Origin: an uncultured Muribaculaceae bacterium
GTDB taxonomy: Bacteria > Bacteroidota > Bacteroidia > Bacteroidales > Muribaculaceae
DNA: 64,000 bases
NCBI GenBank assembly: GCA_910584365.1
Contig: CAJUAF010000001.1
Location: forward strand, 30,118 to 94,117
Direction of reading: 5' to 3'
The notes under the pieces were generated by a model that had not been told where the DNA came from, did no database searches, and worked only from the letters and a program-made list of their open reading frames with translations. This document shows, piece after piece, positions 8,019-16,545 of the stretch. The translations under genes and the position numbers were made by a program. How positions within the stretch are numbered: the first letter of the stretch is position 1; each line of letters starts with the position of its first letter.

Positions 8019-9047
8019 ATGAAGCAATCCGAACTTGACTGGTCAACCCTCGGCTTCGGCTACGTTCCGACCGACTACAACGTCCGTTGCTGGTACCGCG
8101 ACGGAAAGTGGGGCGAGATAGAGGTGTCCTCCTCCGAGACCATTGATATCCATATAGCCGCCACGGCCCTTCATTACGGGCAGGAAATTTTCGAAGGCCT
8201 CAAGGCCTTCCGCGGCAAAGACGGAAAAATCAGGGTATTCCGCCCCGAGGAAAACGCGCGCCGCATCCGCGAATCAGCCCGCGGAATCAAGATGGCCGAA
8301 CTTCCCGAGGAAATCTTCCTGGAAATGACCCGCAAGGTCATCGCCCTCAACGAGCGCTTCGTGCCCCCCTACGGCTCGGGAGCCTCCCTCTATATCCGTC
8401 CGCTTGAAATCGGTATGTCGGCCCAGGTCGGTGTCAAACCCGCCCGCGAATACTGCTTCATAATGTTCGTAACCCCCGTGGGCCCCTACTTCAAGGAGGG
8501 CTTCAAGCCGACGAACATCTGCATCATGCGCGAATATGACCGCGTGGCGCCGCGCGGCACCGGTCGCTGGAAGGTCGGCGGGAATTACGCCGCCTCCATG
8601 GGTGCCGGCGAGCGGGCCCACGAACTTGGATATTCCGCCGTCCTCTACCTCGACCCCAAAGAGAAGAAATACCTCGACGAGTGCGGCCCGGCCAACTTCT
8701 ACGCCATCAAGGACGGGAAATACATCACCCCCGCCTCCGACTCCATCCTCCCCTCCATCACCAACGAATCCCTGATGCAGCTTGCCCGCGACTTCGGCAT
8801 GGAAGTGGAACGCCGCCACATCACCGTCGACGAAATCCCCTCCTTCGAGGAAGCCGCCGCCTGCGGCACCGCCGCCGTCACCTCCCCCGTCGGTGAAATC
8901 CACGACCTTGACAACGGCACTAAATACGTCATCGCCAAAGACGGCCAGCCCGGCCCCGTAACCCGCCGGTTCTACGACACCCTCAACGCCATCCGCCTCG
9001 GTGAAGCCGAGGACGTTCACGGCTGGAACATGGTTCTCGACCTGTAA
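8019..9047 (+). CDS. ilvE: Branched-chain amino acid aminotransferase
   Basis: A 342-residue class IV (fold type IV) PLP aminotransferase that carries out the last step of valine, leucine and isoleucine synthesis and the first step of their breakdown. The PLP lysine is Lys185 in RWKVGGNYAAS. The glutamate contacting the pyridine nitrogen is at about 221 in ECGPANFYAI, and GTAAVTSPVGEI is the C-terminal phosphate-binding loop. It resembles the longer eukaryote-like BCAT group (about 340-360 residues) rather than short enterobacterial IlvE. I chose the start at 8019 because the -7 box ends at 7997. The HD hydrolase gene follows after 19 nt, so the two may be co-transcribed. Confidence 0.94.
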   Translation: MKQSELDWSTLGFGYVPTDYNVRCWYRDGKWGEIEVSSSETIDIHIAATALHYGQEIFEGLKAFRGKDGKIRVFRPEENARRIRESARGIKMAELPEEIFLEMTRKVIALNERFVPPYGSGASLYIRPLEIGMSAQVGVKPAREYCFIMFVTPVGPYFKEGFKPTNICIMREYDRVAPRGTGRWKVGGNYAASMGAGERAHELGYSAVLYLDPKEKKYLDECGPANFYAIKDGKYITPASDSILPSITNESLMQLARDFGMEVERRHITVDEIPSFEEAAACGTAAVTSPVGEIHDLDNGTKYVIAKDGQPGPVTRRFYDTLNAIRLGEAEDVHGWNMVLDL

Positions 9048-9066
9048 TTCCCCCTTTTTGCCCCCG

Positions 9067-9615
9067 ATGTACGATTGTCAGACGATTATCGACAGATACT
9101 ATCCCGGAGAGACCCCTCTCCGGGATATCTATATGCGCCATTGCCGGCAGGTGGCCGACAAAGCTCTCGCCATAGCCCGCGACCTCAGGCTCGACGTCGA
9201 CCCCGACGAAATCGAAGCGGCCGCCATGCTCCACGATATCGGCATCTTCCTGACCGATGCCCCCGGAATCCACTGCCACGGCACGGAACCCTACCTGCGC
9301 CACGGTCTACTGGGCGCCGACCTGCTGCGCCGCGAAGGCGCCCCGGAATACTGCGCCCGGGTAGCTGAACGGCATACCGGAGCCGGACTTACCCGGGAGG
9401 ACATCATCGCCGATGACCTCCCCCTCCCCCTGGACCGCACATTCATGCCCGCTACCCTCCTGGAGCGGCTCATCTGCTATGCCGACAAATTCTATTCCAA
9501 ATCCGGCGACATGAAAGAAAAGCCCCTGGGGCGCGTTCTTGTCTCCATGTCGAAATTCGGCCCCGATTCCCTGGCCCGTTTCCGCTCTCTCCACAACGAA
9601 TTTACCCCCGCCTGA
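9067..9615 (+). CDS. HD-domain phosphohydrolase
   Basis: A 182-residue HD-superfamily protein. Metal ligands are visible: His25 in MRHCRQVA, the His56-Asp57 pair in MLHDIGIF, a later histidine near 71 (HCHGTE) and a distal aspartate in CYADKFYSKS. This small single-domain form resembles the HDIG group often annotated as phosphohydrolase; the natural substrate is unknown. The start at 9067 (MYDCQT) is preferred to the in-frame ATG at 9001, which lies inside ilvE. It lies 19 nt behind ilvE and probably shares its transcript. Confidence 0.82.
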   Translation: MYDCQTIIDRYYPGETPLRDIYMRHCRQVADKALAIARDLRLDVDPDEIEAAAMLHDIGIFLTDAPGIHCHGTEPYLRHGLLGADLLRREGAPEYCARVAERHTGAGLTREDIIADDLPLPLDRTFMPATLLERLICYADKFYSKSGDMKEKPLGRVLVSMSKFGPDSLARFRSLHNEFTPA

Positions 9616-9713
9616 CCACAACTATCCGGAGAATCCTCCTGCTCTCTTCTGTTAAATTTTATTAATTCAGCAAAATTTACAATGCGGAATTGCTAAAAAA
9701 AGATTTTTTTTGG

Positions 9714-9721
9714 TAATTTTG
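9714..9721 (+). promoter_or_regulatory. -7 box of the secreted-protein operon
   Basis: TAATTTTG, with a partial -33 (TTG at 9690-9692) 21 nt upstream. A leader of about 110 nt precedes the first gene at 9840. Confidence 0.6.
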
Positions 9722-9839
9722 CGTTGGAAAAACATCGCATACCCATTTCCGTATGCAGTGCAATCGTCGGGCCACACACCCGTACCAACTCCAAAACACA
9801 GTCCACTGATTCTTCATCAACTCAGATATACATCCTAAA

Positions 9840-10547
9840 ATGCGAAAAACGATTCTAATTCTCCACCTATTACTGACAGGATGGCTTTTGCCTCTTGTTT
9901 GTATAGCTTCCGAGCCATCACCGGGTGATGACTTACCCCCTGTCGTACCATACATTGATGAATCCTCAGTGGTGTTTGATTATGTATTTGACCATGAAAC
10001 TAAAAAATTAATGGGTCAAATGACTTTTAAAGCAGTTGTACCCCTTGGGACAGTGAGGATTTTATCAAAAAGAACAGCTCCATTCGATTATTCAACAAAA
10101 ACATTTGGAGAAATTCGATATTCCTCATATAAAATTTTCTATCCGGATCCGGAAAGTACTGAATGTGAAATAACTCTTGACCGTCTTACGTGGGGAGTAC
10201 ATATTACGTTCAGTTGCCAGGATCAAGTTCAGAACAGTACGGCTGCAACAAATGTAATTTATTCCGACGATTACATTGCCCCTGATGATTTGGCTGAGAT
10301 AAAACCAAGTGCTGGTTTAACTGTAAATCTTGATGAACAACTTGCCTTGATGGTTTACGATGATTCTTTAATGATTGAATATCCAGATCAGTATGATGTA
10401 AATATTTATAACATTGAAGGACAATGTTTATTCTTTAACCGTTTTCAAGGAGAAGCAGTGATACCTCTGAATTCGCAAAAAAAAGGACTTATAATTATAA
10501 AAGTGACCACATTAAATCACACTTTTATTAAGAAAATTCTGCTCTAA
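9840..10547 (+). CDS. Secreted protein with Ig-like domain and T9SS-like C-terminal domain
   Basis: A 235-residue protein of unknown function. The signal peptide covers about residues 1-24. The middle is a beta-rich segment ending in ITFSCQDQ and NSTAATN, which resembles the penultimate Ig-like part of the next gene's product (VTVIVQNKYGSASQT). The last 65 residues fit a type A T9SS sorting domain: a YNIEGQ-type turn (like the usual YNLxG), a hydrophobic strand GLIIIKV and the terminal KKILL. It may therefore be a surface or secreted cargo of the secretion system at 31-38 kb. The gene is much more AT-rich than its neighbours. It is the first gene of a three-gene operon, 38 nt ahead of the next. 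Confidence 0.72.
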   Translation: MRKTILILHLLLTGWLLPLVCIASEPSPGDDLPPVVPYIDESSVVFDYVFDHETKKLMGQMTFKAVVPLGTVRILSKRTAPFDYSTKTFGEIRYSSYKIFYPDPESTECEITLDRLTWGVHITFSCQDQVQNSTAATNVIYSDDYIAPDDLAEIKPSAGLTVNLDEQLALMVYDDSLMIEYPDQYDVNIYNIEGQCLFFNRFQGEAVIPLNSQKKGLIIIKVTTLNHTFIKKILL

Positions 10548-10585
10548 TTCCATATCTACAACAAACCACAACGCATTACAGCTCC

Positions 10586-12304
10586 ATGAAAAAGCTCTCA
10601 GAAATACTTGCCTTGTTGTTACTGTGCTGTCTCGTGCAAAATGTCCAAGCAGACTCAAAAATCAAATACATCAAAGTAACAGAATGGGCCCATCCGGGTT
10701 ATTCACAAATCCAAACAGAGGAAATTCCAACGAAATCCAATCGTGTATCCGGAACTTCCGGCAACATTATCTTGGAATTCGCTCCGAATTTCCCCGATTC
10801 AATAAAGATCCCATTTTGTGCAGCTGAAAAGGCATGGGAAACTCAGATTCATACCACTACTCCAATTATGATATCTGTGGAAATGAGTGACCTTGATAAT
10901 TCTATTGTGCAAACAATTGAAGTCGGATATTTAGAAGACAATGATATATGTATTCCTACATCGCTTATTGCACAACAAATTGGGACTCCCTTGGAACCAA
11001 ATATGATCGACGCTATCATATCTCTTAATTCCAATATATCTTGGAATTGCAGTTTTACACCAATCGGGTCCGATGGCTATAATGCCTATACTATGGCTTT
11101 AAGATCAATTGCGAATGCACTAGGATTCGGATCATCGCTTCAACAATCTATTGATAACGATGGGAATATTTCATATTATACCGGCGGGATGTATTACTCC
11201 TGCTTTGATCATCGTGTTCACAACAGCCAGGGAGTTTATTTGCATACACTTGACACTTACTTGCCTGAAATGGAGGAATTCGTAACGTCTGACGACATTT
11301 TCGCAGATGGGTCGGAACAACAGTATGCCCTCTATGCTCCTTCTGTTTTCGAGCCGGGAAGCTCCCTACTGCACCTGAAAGATGACGGATATCTCATGTC
11401 ACACTCCATTGGGGAAGGAAACAAGTTCTTTACTATCGATAACGCCACCATCGATTTGCTGAACACTATCGGCTGGGGACTTACTACAACTCCGGCTCCT
11501 TACAAAATTATCTGCCAGGATATAGGCGGGGACGGTATCGGCTCCTCTTACTCGGCTCATACCTTTACATTGGAAGACGGCGCAGGAGACATATCGGACC
11601 AATCCTGGAGTTTCAGTCTCAGGAATAAGGACGGACAGTATGTTGAAATCAAAAATGCCACCGGAGACTCATTTGAGATTCCGGCCTTAAAATCCACAGA
11701 GAATTATTATGTCAACCTCAACGGAGACCTGGAGGGCAGAATAGAATGCACCTACAAGAAAGACAATGCGTTTCACCAGGCAACACCCTTCGCGCTGTCT
11801 CTTGAACTTAAACCCGCGATTATCTCCATAGATGACGTGCGCCAGGTGTTTGATGATCCTTACGGTTTCAAACTGCTGTTCAACGTAAGATATACCGGAG
11901 CCGACAAAATTTCGGTTGAAGTGGAGGAAGACTACAACCCAGCGGTCAGAGATTATACTTTCCAGGAACCCTTCCTCGCACACGCCGTAACGGGATACAT
12001 CACAGCGCTGGATTACAGTTGGGTTACTGTAATCGTCCAGAACAAATACGGAAGCGCATCGCAGACAATGGAGTTCGAGCCTGCTGACTTTTCCGCCTCT
12101 TTGGACCAGAACGCCGGCATCCTCCTTCCGGATGCCGAATTAAGGACAGTCAGCACAATAGAAGTGTTTACGGTCGACGGCAAACCGGTTTTCATAGGCT
12201 CAGGAGCTGAGTTTGAATCCGCTTCCTTTACTCCGGGCATATATATCCAGCGTCTGCACGGCGTTGACGGCAAAATCATCACTAAAAAACTTATTATCCC
12301 ATGA
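10586..12304 (+). CDS. Secreted metalloprotease-like protein lacking the zinc motif, T9SS-like C-terminus
   Basis: A 572-residue secreted protein with a signal peptide (residues 1-22). The chain follows the layout of a Bacteroidota HExxH metalloprotease family: an N-terminal AAEKAWETQIHTTTPI segment, an NSNISWN segment, the region that normally reads ALHEIGHxLGF, then APSVFEPGSSLLHL and a final TIGWGL. At the zinc site this protein has ALRSIANALGF, so the His-Glu and second His are replaced by Arg173, Ser174 and Asn177. It is therefore unlikely to be an active zinc peptidase of this type. Ig-like regions follow, and a T9SS-like sorting domain ends in KKLIIP. The first half is AT-rich; the second half has normal composition. 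The stop overlaps the next ATG. Confidence 0.75.
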   Translation: MKKLSEILALLLLCCLVQNVQADSKIKYIKVTEWAHPGYSQIQTEEIPTKSNRVSGTSGNIILEFAPNFPDSIKIPFCAAEKAWETQIHTTTPIMISVEMSDLDNSIVQTIEVGYLEDNDICIPTSLIAQQIGTPLEPNMIDAIISLNSNISWNCSFTPIGSDGYNAYTMALRSIANALGFGSSLQQSIDNDGNISYYTGGMYYSCFDHRVHNSQGVYLHTLDTYLPEMEEFVTSDDIFADGSEQQYALYAPSVFEPGSSLLHLKDDGYLMSHSIGEGNKFFTIDNATIDLLNTIGWGLTTTPAPYKIICQDIGGDGIGSSYSAHTFTLEDGAGDISDQSWSFSLRNKDGQYVEIKNATGDSFEIPALKSTENYYVNLNGDLEGRIECTYKKDNAFHQATPFALSLELKPAIISIDDVRQVFDDPYGFKLLFNVRYTGADKISVEVEEDYNPAVRDYTFQEPFLAHAVTGYITALDYSWVTVIVQNKYGSASQTMEFEPADFSASLDQNAGILLPDAELRTVSTIEVFTVDGKPVFIGSGAEFESASFTPGIYIQRLHGVDGKIITKKLIIP

Positions 12305-14310
12305 AAAGACTTATCAGCGTTACAGTTTTGGGTATGATGACGTTGCTGGCGGCCATGGCGCAGGATTGCGACGTCGAAATCTGCAACATCGTTTCGGAAG
12401 AAACCACAGAATCCGTACAGGATGTTCCGGTAGTCAGACGCATCAACGGGGGCACGGTAATAATTCCGGAATTCGATGCCTCTTGTCCCGAAGAGATAAA
12501 AGGTCCGTTCAGCTATGCCTGCAAAATACTGGAAGATTATATGCAGCCGTGTATGCCTCTCAGGGTCAAAGTATCATGCGGCAGAGTCAACAATAGCGGA
12601 GAAGGACCCACTCTTTCCAAAGTCACTTATCTTTGCAAGGAGAATTTCGGCGCGTCCACCCGTTACCGGAATGTTCCGATGAGTACCATAAAGGGGGTTA
12701 TCCTTGACGAACGGTGTTTCGGTGTCTCCCGCACTTATATGGCTCATGTCCCCTCTCTTGATTTTCTTATAGAGAAGCCTGACATTACGGTTGTCTACAA
12801 TTCCGAGAGACTGGATGAATTTTCTTTCTCACTGGATGCAACTCCGGAAGGTAAATACGACTTTGTATCCGTTGCCTTGCGCGACCTGGTGAGAGGGCTG
12901 GGATTCTCTACCAGTTTCAGGTATAATCCGCAGACAAAAGGGCTTGATTATCCCCGACAGGAACTCCTGCCGTTTGAGTGTGTGGTAAAGCAATACCTGG
13001 GCAATGAAGATGACCCGCAGGCGCGACTTGCAGCCGCCACACGGGGAGAGCTGGAACTCAAACAAGCCAATCAACAGAAAGGACTAAGGATATACGCTCC
13101 GTCTGTATGGCAAAAAGGTTTGTCGCTGAACTATTTTATTCCTGATTCGACGATAGCAATAACCAACATCCTGTCATACAATTTCGGAAAAGGCACCGTA
13201 GCCAGAAGCCTGCACGACAATTACAGCGCCAGCATATTTTATTATCTCCTTGGATGGAGAGGGGACCGGATCACAATGTCAGGCGGCGTAAGCACGTCAT
13301 ACCGTGGAAGTACCGCTGTCAAAGTTCCGTATATGGGGAGCCTGTCCCTTGATACGGTCCCGATGACGATGTCAGGAAGATACGTCCCGGCGCCCGAACG
13401 TGTACAGCCCGGTGACCCCAGCGACACAATTCCTCCGGTAGATATGACTCCGCTGTATGACTATGTGGCATCGTTCCATCCTTTCCAGGTTCCGGAGGGA
13501 GCAACTACCAGTCAGGAGGGCACATCGGTCTCGGTGCTGAAAAATGACGGGAAATGGGATCTTGTCTGTTTCTTGCCATTCTACATCGAACCGCTTGTGC
13601 TGGATATGACAGAATGGACTTTCAATTGTCCTGATGAGGAATATGCCCGTACTGCCGACGGATATCTTAAAGCAAGAGTCACCGTATCAAAAAGAGATAT
13701 ATACGGAGGCTACAATTACGAATCCACTTTCATGGTGCTTGACTATCTTCCGCAAAGAATAAATCTCAGCTACTCCCGACCCGTTCAGGCTGCTGCGACA
13801 ATCTCAGACGATGAAGAGGGAATTCAGCCTATGGCGGTTGAAAGGAAACCTGTACGCATATATTTCTCGAATCTTGAGGGAATCGACAGAATAATCCTTG
13901 AGAGACTCAGGGAAGGCACCCGTCTTCCTTCAAAACTTGTAGTTAACGATTTCCGAAAAGGGTACACAGACCTTACGATAGACCGGAACACTACTTTTAC
14001 CGCCATAGGATATAATGCCAACGGCTCAACCAGGAGTCTACCGATAACAATAGCATACGATGATACTCCCGAAATATCCGAAGCCAGTTTCCTTATGTCC
14101 CCGACATCCATTTCAGTGCGATTCGGCGACGGAAAGGACGAGGAATTCGATTATACCGTAACTTCGCTGGAAGCCAATCCTGTCGAAAACACATTATCAG
14201 GCAGGGCCAGTGAACACATCGATATTTCAGGACTGGAGGATGGAATGTACGTGCTGACCGTATCGCCGGTAACCGGAAAGGGATCTTCCTCTTTTAAATT
14301 CAAAAAATAA
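12301..14310 (+). CDS. Paralogue of the preceding degenerate metalloprotease-like secreted protein
   Basis: A 669-residue secreted protein starting inside the previous stop codon (ATGA). A signal peptide covers about residues 1-20. It parallels the 572-residue neighbour: SYACKILEDYMQPCMPLRV in place of the N-terminal helix, then FDFVS-like YDFVSVALRDLVRGLGF, where the family zinc motif would be His-Glu-x-x-His. Here the positions are Arg194, Asp195 and Arg198. IYAPSVWQKGLSLNYF and LLGWRGD match the later conserved blocks. The C-terminal 60 residues (ISGLEDGMYVLTV, ending SSSFKFKK) resemble a T9SS sorting domain. Function is unknown; the two genes look like divergent duplicates whose enzymatic site has been lost. 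Confidence 0.74.
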   Translation: MKRLISVTVLGMMTLLAAMAQDCDVEICNIVSEETTESVQDVPVVRRINGGTVIIPEFDASCPEEIKGPFSYACKILEDYMQPCMPLRVKVSCGRVNNSGEGPTLSKVTYLCKENFGASTRYRNVPMSTIKGVILDERCFGVSRTYMAHVPSLDFLIEKPDITVVYNSERLDEFSFSLDATPEGKYDFVSVALRDLVRGLGFSTSFRYNPQTKGLDYPRQELLPFECVVKQYLGNEDDPQARLAAATRGELELKQANQQKGLRIYAPSVWQKGLSLNYFIPDSTIAITNILSYNFGKGTVARSLHDNYSASIFYYLLGWRGDRITMSGGVSTSYRGSTAVKVPYMGSLSLDTVPMTMSGRYVPAPERVQPGDPSDTIPPVDMTPLYDYVASFHPFQVPEGATTSQEGTSVSVLKNDGKWDLVCFLPFYIEPLVLDMTEWTFNCPDEEYARTADGYLKARVTVSKRDIYGGYNYESTFMVLDYLPQRINLSYSRPVQAAATISDDEEGIQPMAVERKPVRIYFSNLEGIDRIILERLREGTRLPSKLVVNDFRKGYTDLTIDRNTTFTAIGYNANGSTRSLPITIAYDDTPEISEASFLMSPTSISVRFGDGKDEEFDYTVTSLEANPVENTLSGRASEHIDISGLEDGMYVLTVSPVTGKGSSSFKFKK

Positions 14311-14403
14311 CAGAGTCGAGTCCTGCCCGGAACCTCCCTCCTGGGAAAATAAGGATATACGAAATGGAGGAAAGCAAACGTTAAACTTCGTTAAACTGTT
14401 ATA

Positions 14404-14437
14404 AAAACCGCTCCTTAGGGCCTCAGGGAGCGGTTTT
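14404..14437 (+). terminator. Terminator of the secreted-protein operon
   Basis: Perfect 10-bp stem (14405-14414 AAACCGCTCC, 14427-14436 GGAGCGGTTT) around a 12-nt loop, ending in TTTT. Confidence 0.85.
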
Positions 14438-14474
14438 GCCGTATGCGGGACGCGGAAATTCCGTCATTTTTTAG

Positions 14475-14482
14475 TAAATTTG
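14475..14482 (+). promoter_or_regulatory. -7 box upstream of recJ
   Basis: TAAATTTG fits the consensus but no -33 box is clear. It would give a leader of about 210 nt. Confidence 0.5.
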
Positions 14483-14489
14483 CGCAATA

Positions 14490-14702
14490 GTGAGGCAGTG
14501 TGGCCTCACTGTTGCCAATCTTATCCCTCTCCTGTCGCCTTTTCCCCGCCACGGGGAAAATCTTCGGGCTGCCCCGCAGCGCTCCAGGCGCAGCGCAGGC
14601 CCCAGGATATTACCGGGCGCCGGCCGCTTCAGGCGGCGAAGACGCCTTTGGTCTGCCTCCATGTGCAGGCCCTTTAGCCCCGCTAATAAAAAAATAACAT
14701 AA
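14490..14702 (+). other. Long GC-rich leader of recJ
   Basis: A 210-nt stretch with several hairpins, the clearest being TTTTCCCC (14540-14547) and GGGGAAAA (14553-14560) around GCCAC. It contains short ORFs in all three frames, none with recognisable protein features. It may be a structured leader or simply non-coding filler. Confidence 0.4.
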
Positions 14703-16430
14703 ATGACAGGTAAATGGAATTATTTACCCCTGACACAAAAAGAACAGCAGATCGAGACGGAGCTTGCAAAGCGTTACGCCTCGGTCCCCCCTGTGAGCCA
14801 GTTGCTGGTCGAGCGAGGGATAACTTCAGTGGAAGAAGCTGACCGCTTTTTCCATCCTCAGCTGAAGAACCTCCACGACCCGTTTCTGATGCCCGATATG
14901 GACAAGGCTGTCGAAAGGCTCAACCGGGCCTTGGGGTCAAAGGAGAAGATTATGGTCTACGGCGACTATGATGTCGACGGCACTACCGCCGTCGCCCTGG
15001 TCTACCGTTATCTCCAGAATTTTTACTCCAACATCGATTACTTTATTCCGACCCGCTACGAAGAGGGGTACGGAATATCGTCCGAAACAATCGACGAATT
15101 CGCCGAGCGGGGCGTAAAACTCGTCATTATCCTCGACTGCGGTATCAAGGCGAACCGCGAGATCGCCCATGCGCGGGAACATGGGATCGACTTCATAATC
15201 TGCGACCATCACGTTCCCGACGAGGAACTGCCCGAGGCCGTGGCGATTCTCAACCCGAAGATGCCGGGGACCACATATCCGTGTCCCCATCTGTCGGGCT
15301 GCGGCGTGGGCTATAAGCTGATGCAGGCGTTCGCCATCAGCAACGGAATCCCCCAGAGCGACCTGGAGGGGATGCTTGACCTCGTGGCCGTCTCCATCGC
15401 CGCCGACATCGTCCCGATGGTCGACGAAAACCGCATCATGGCCTTTCACGGCCTGAAGCGGCTCAACTCCAATCCCAACATGGGGCTGCGGGCAATCATC
15501 CGCATCTGCGGTCTGTCGGGAAAGGAAATCACCATCTCGGACGTAATCTTCAAAATCGGACCGCGCATCAACGCCTCGGGGCGGATGCAGAGCGGCCGCG
15601 AGGCCGTGGACCTGCTGGTGAGCCGCGACTTCACCGACGCATACCAGCGCGCCAAAGCCATCGACCAGTACAACAAGGACCGCAAGGAACTCGACAAGCG
15701 CATCACCGAGGAAGCCAACGCCATTCTCTCGCAGCGCATCGAGGCCGGCAGCGAGAAGAAATCCATAGTGATTTTCAACAAGGACTGGCACAAAGGAATC
15801 ATCGGTATCGTGGCCTCCCGCCTGACGGAGCTTTACTACAAGCCCTCGGTCGTCCTCACTCTGGCCAACGGACTTGCCACGGGGTCGTCGCGTTCCGTCC
15901 AGGGATTCGACATATACAGCGCCGTCGATTCCACGCGCGACCTGCTGGAGAACTTCGGCGGCCACACCTACGCCGTCGGCCTGTCGCTCAAGGAAGAGAA
16001 CATTCCGGAATTCACCCGGCGGTTCGAGGAATACGTGGCCCGGCATATCCTCCCCTCGCAGCTCAGACCCACCTATGAAATCGACGCCCTGCTGACCTTC
16101 TCGGAAATCACTCCGGAATTCATCGCCACGCTGCGCCGGTTCAATCCCTTCGGGCCCGGGAACAACAAGCCGGTCTTCTGCTCGCGCAACGTGATGGATT
16201 TCGGCACCTCGAAGCTCGTAGGCAAGCATCTGGAGCATATCAAGCTCGAACTTGTCGACGACACTTCCGGCAAGGTATTCAACGGGATAGCCTTCAGCAA
16301 GGCCCATCTCTTCGACGCAATCCATGCCGGACGCCGTTTCAACATCTGCTACACCATAGAGGACAACAAGCACCAGACCGCCCACAACGCCATCCAGCTC
16401 CAGGTCAAGGAAATCCAGCTCCTCCCCTGA
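14703..16430 (+). CDS. recJ: Single-stranded-DNA-specific exonuclease RecJ
   Basis: A 575-residue 5'-3' single-strand exonuclease used in recombination and mismatch repair. The DHH-family motifs are intact: motif I YGDYDVDG (residues 86-93, with Asp88, Asp90 and Asp92), motif III ILDCGI, and the DHH triad at 168-170 in CDHHVPDE. The DHHA1 part carries GSSRSVQGFDIYSAV and FGGHTYAVGLSL. The OB-fold tail ends with KHQTAHNAIQLQVKEIQ. Length is typical. It stands alone, separated from upstream genes by a terminator and followed by a bidirectional hairpin. Confidence 0.95.
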   Translation: MTGKWNYLPLTQKEQQIETELAKRYASVPPVSQLLVERGITSVEEADRFFHPQLKNLHDPFLMPDMDKAVERLNRALGSKEKIMVYGDYDVDGTTAVALVYRYLQNFYSNIDYFIPTRYEEGYGISSETIDEFAERGVKLVIILDCGIKANREIAHAREHGIDFIICDHHVPDEELPEAVAILNPKMPGTTYPCPHLSGCGVGYKLMQAFAISNGIPQSDLEGMLDLVAVSIAADIVPMVDENRIMAFHGLKRLNSNPNMGLRAIIRICGLSGKEITISDVIFKIGPRINASGRMQSGREAVDLLVSRDFTDAYQRAKAIDQYNKDRKELDKRITEEANAILSQRIEAGSEKKSIVIFNKDWHKGIIGIVASRLTELYYKPSVVLTLANGLATGSSRSVQGFDIYSAVDSTRDLLENFGGHTYAVGLSLKEENIPEFTRRFEEYVARHILPSQLRPTYEIDALLTFSEITPEFIATLRRFNPFGPGNNKPVFCSRNVMDFGTSKLVGKHLEHIKLELVDDTSGKVFNGIAFSKAHLFDAIHAGRRFNICYTIEDNKHQTAHNAIQLQVKEIQLLP

Positions 16431-16448
16431 TTCCCCGCAGACAAAACA

Positions 16449-16507
16449 AAACGGTCGCTTCCCGGAAGGCGCTGATTGCGCCGGCTAAGGGAAGCGACCG
16501 TCATTTT
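16449..16507. terminator. Bidirectional terminator between recJ and the TrpB-like gene
   Basis: 13-bp arms at 16451-16463 (ACGGTCGCTTCCC) and 16489-16501 (GGGAAGCGACCGT), flanked by CATTTTTA on one side and, on the minus strand, TTTTGTTTTG. Confidence 0.85.
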
Positions 16508-16545
16508 TATATGGAAGGTTTTCAGGATTCGGCGTTGCAGGAATC

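Noticed and set aside
14480..14702. Overlapping short ORFs upstream of recJ
   Set aside because: All three frames are open because of GC-rich sequence; none has domain-like features.
14937..16385. 482-codon minus-strand ORF opposite recJ
   Set aside because: Antisense to a clear RecJ with all DHH motifs intact.
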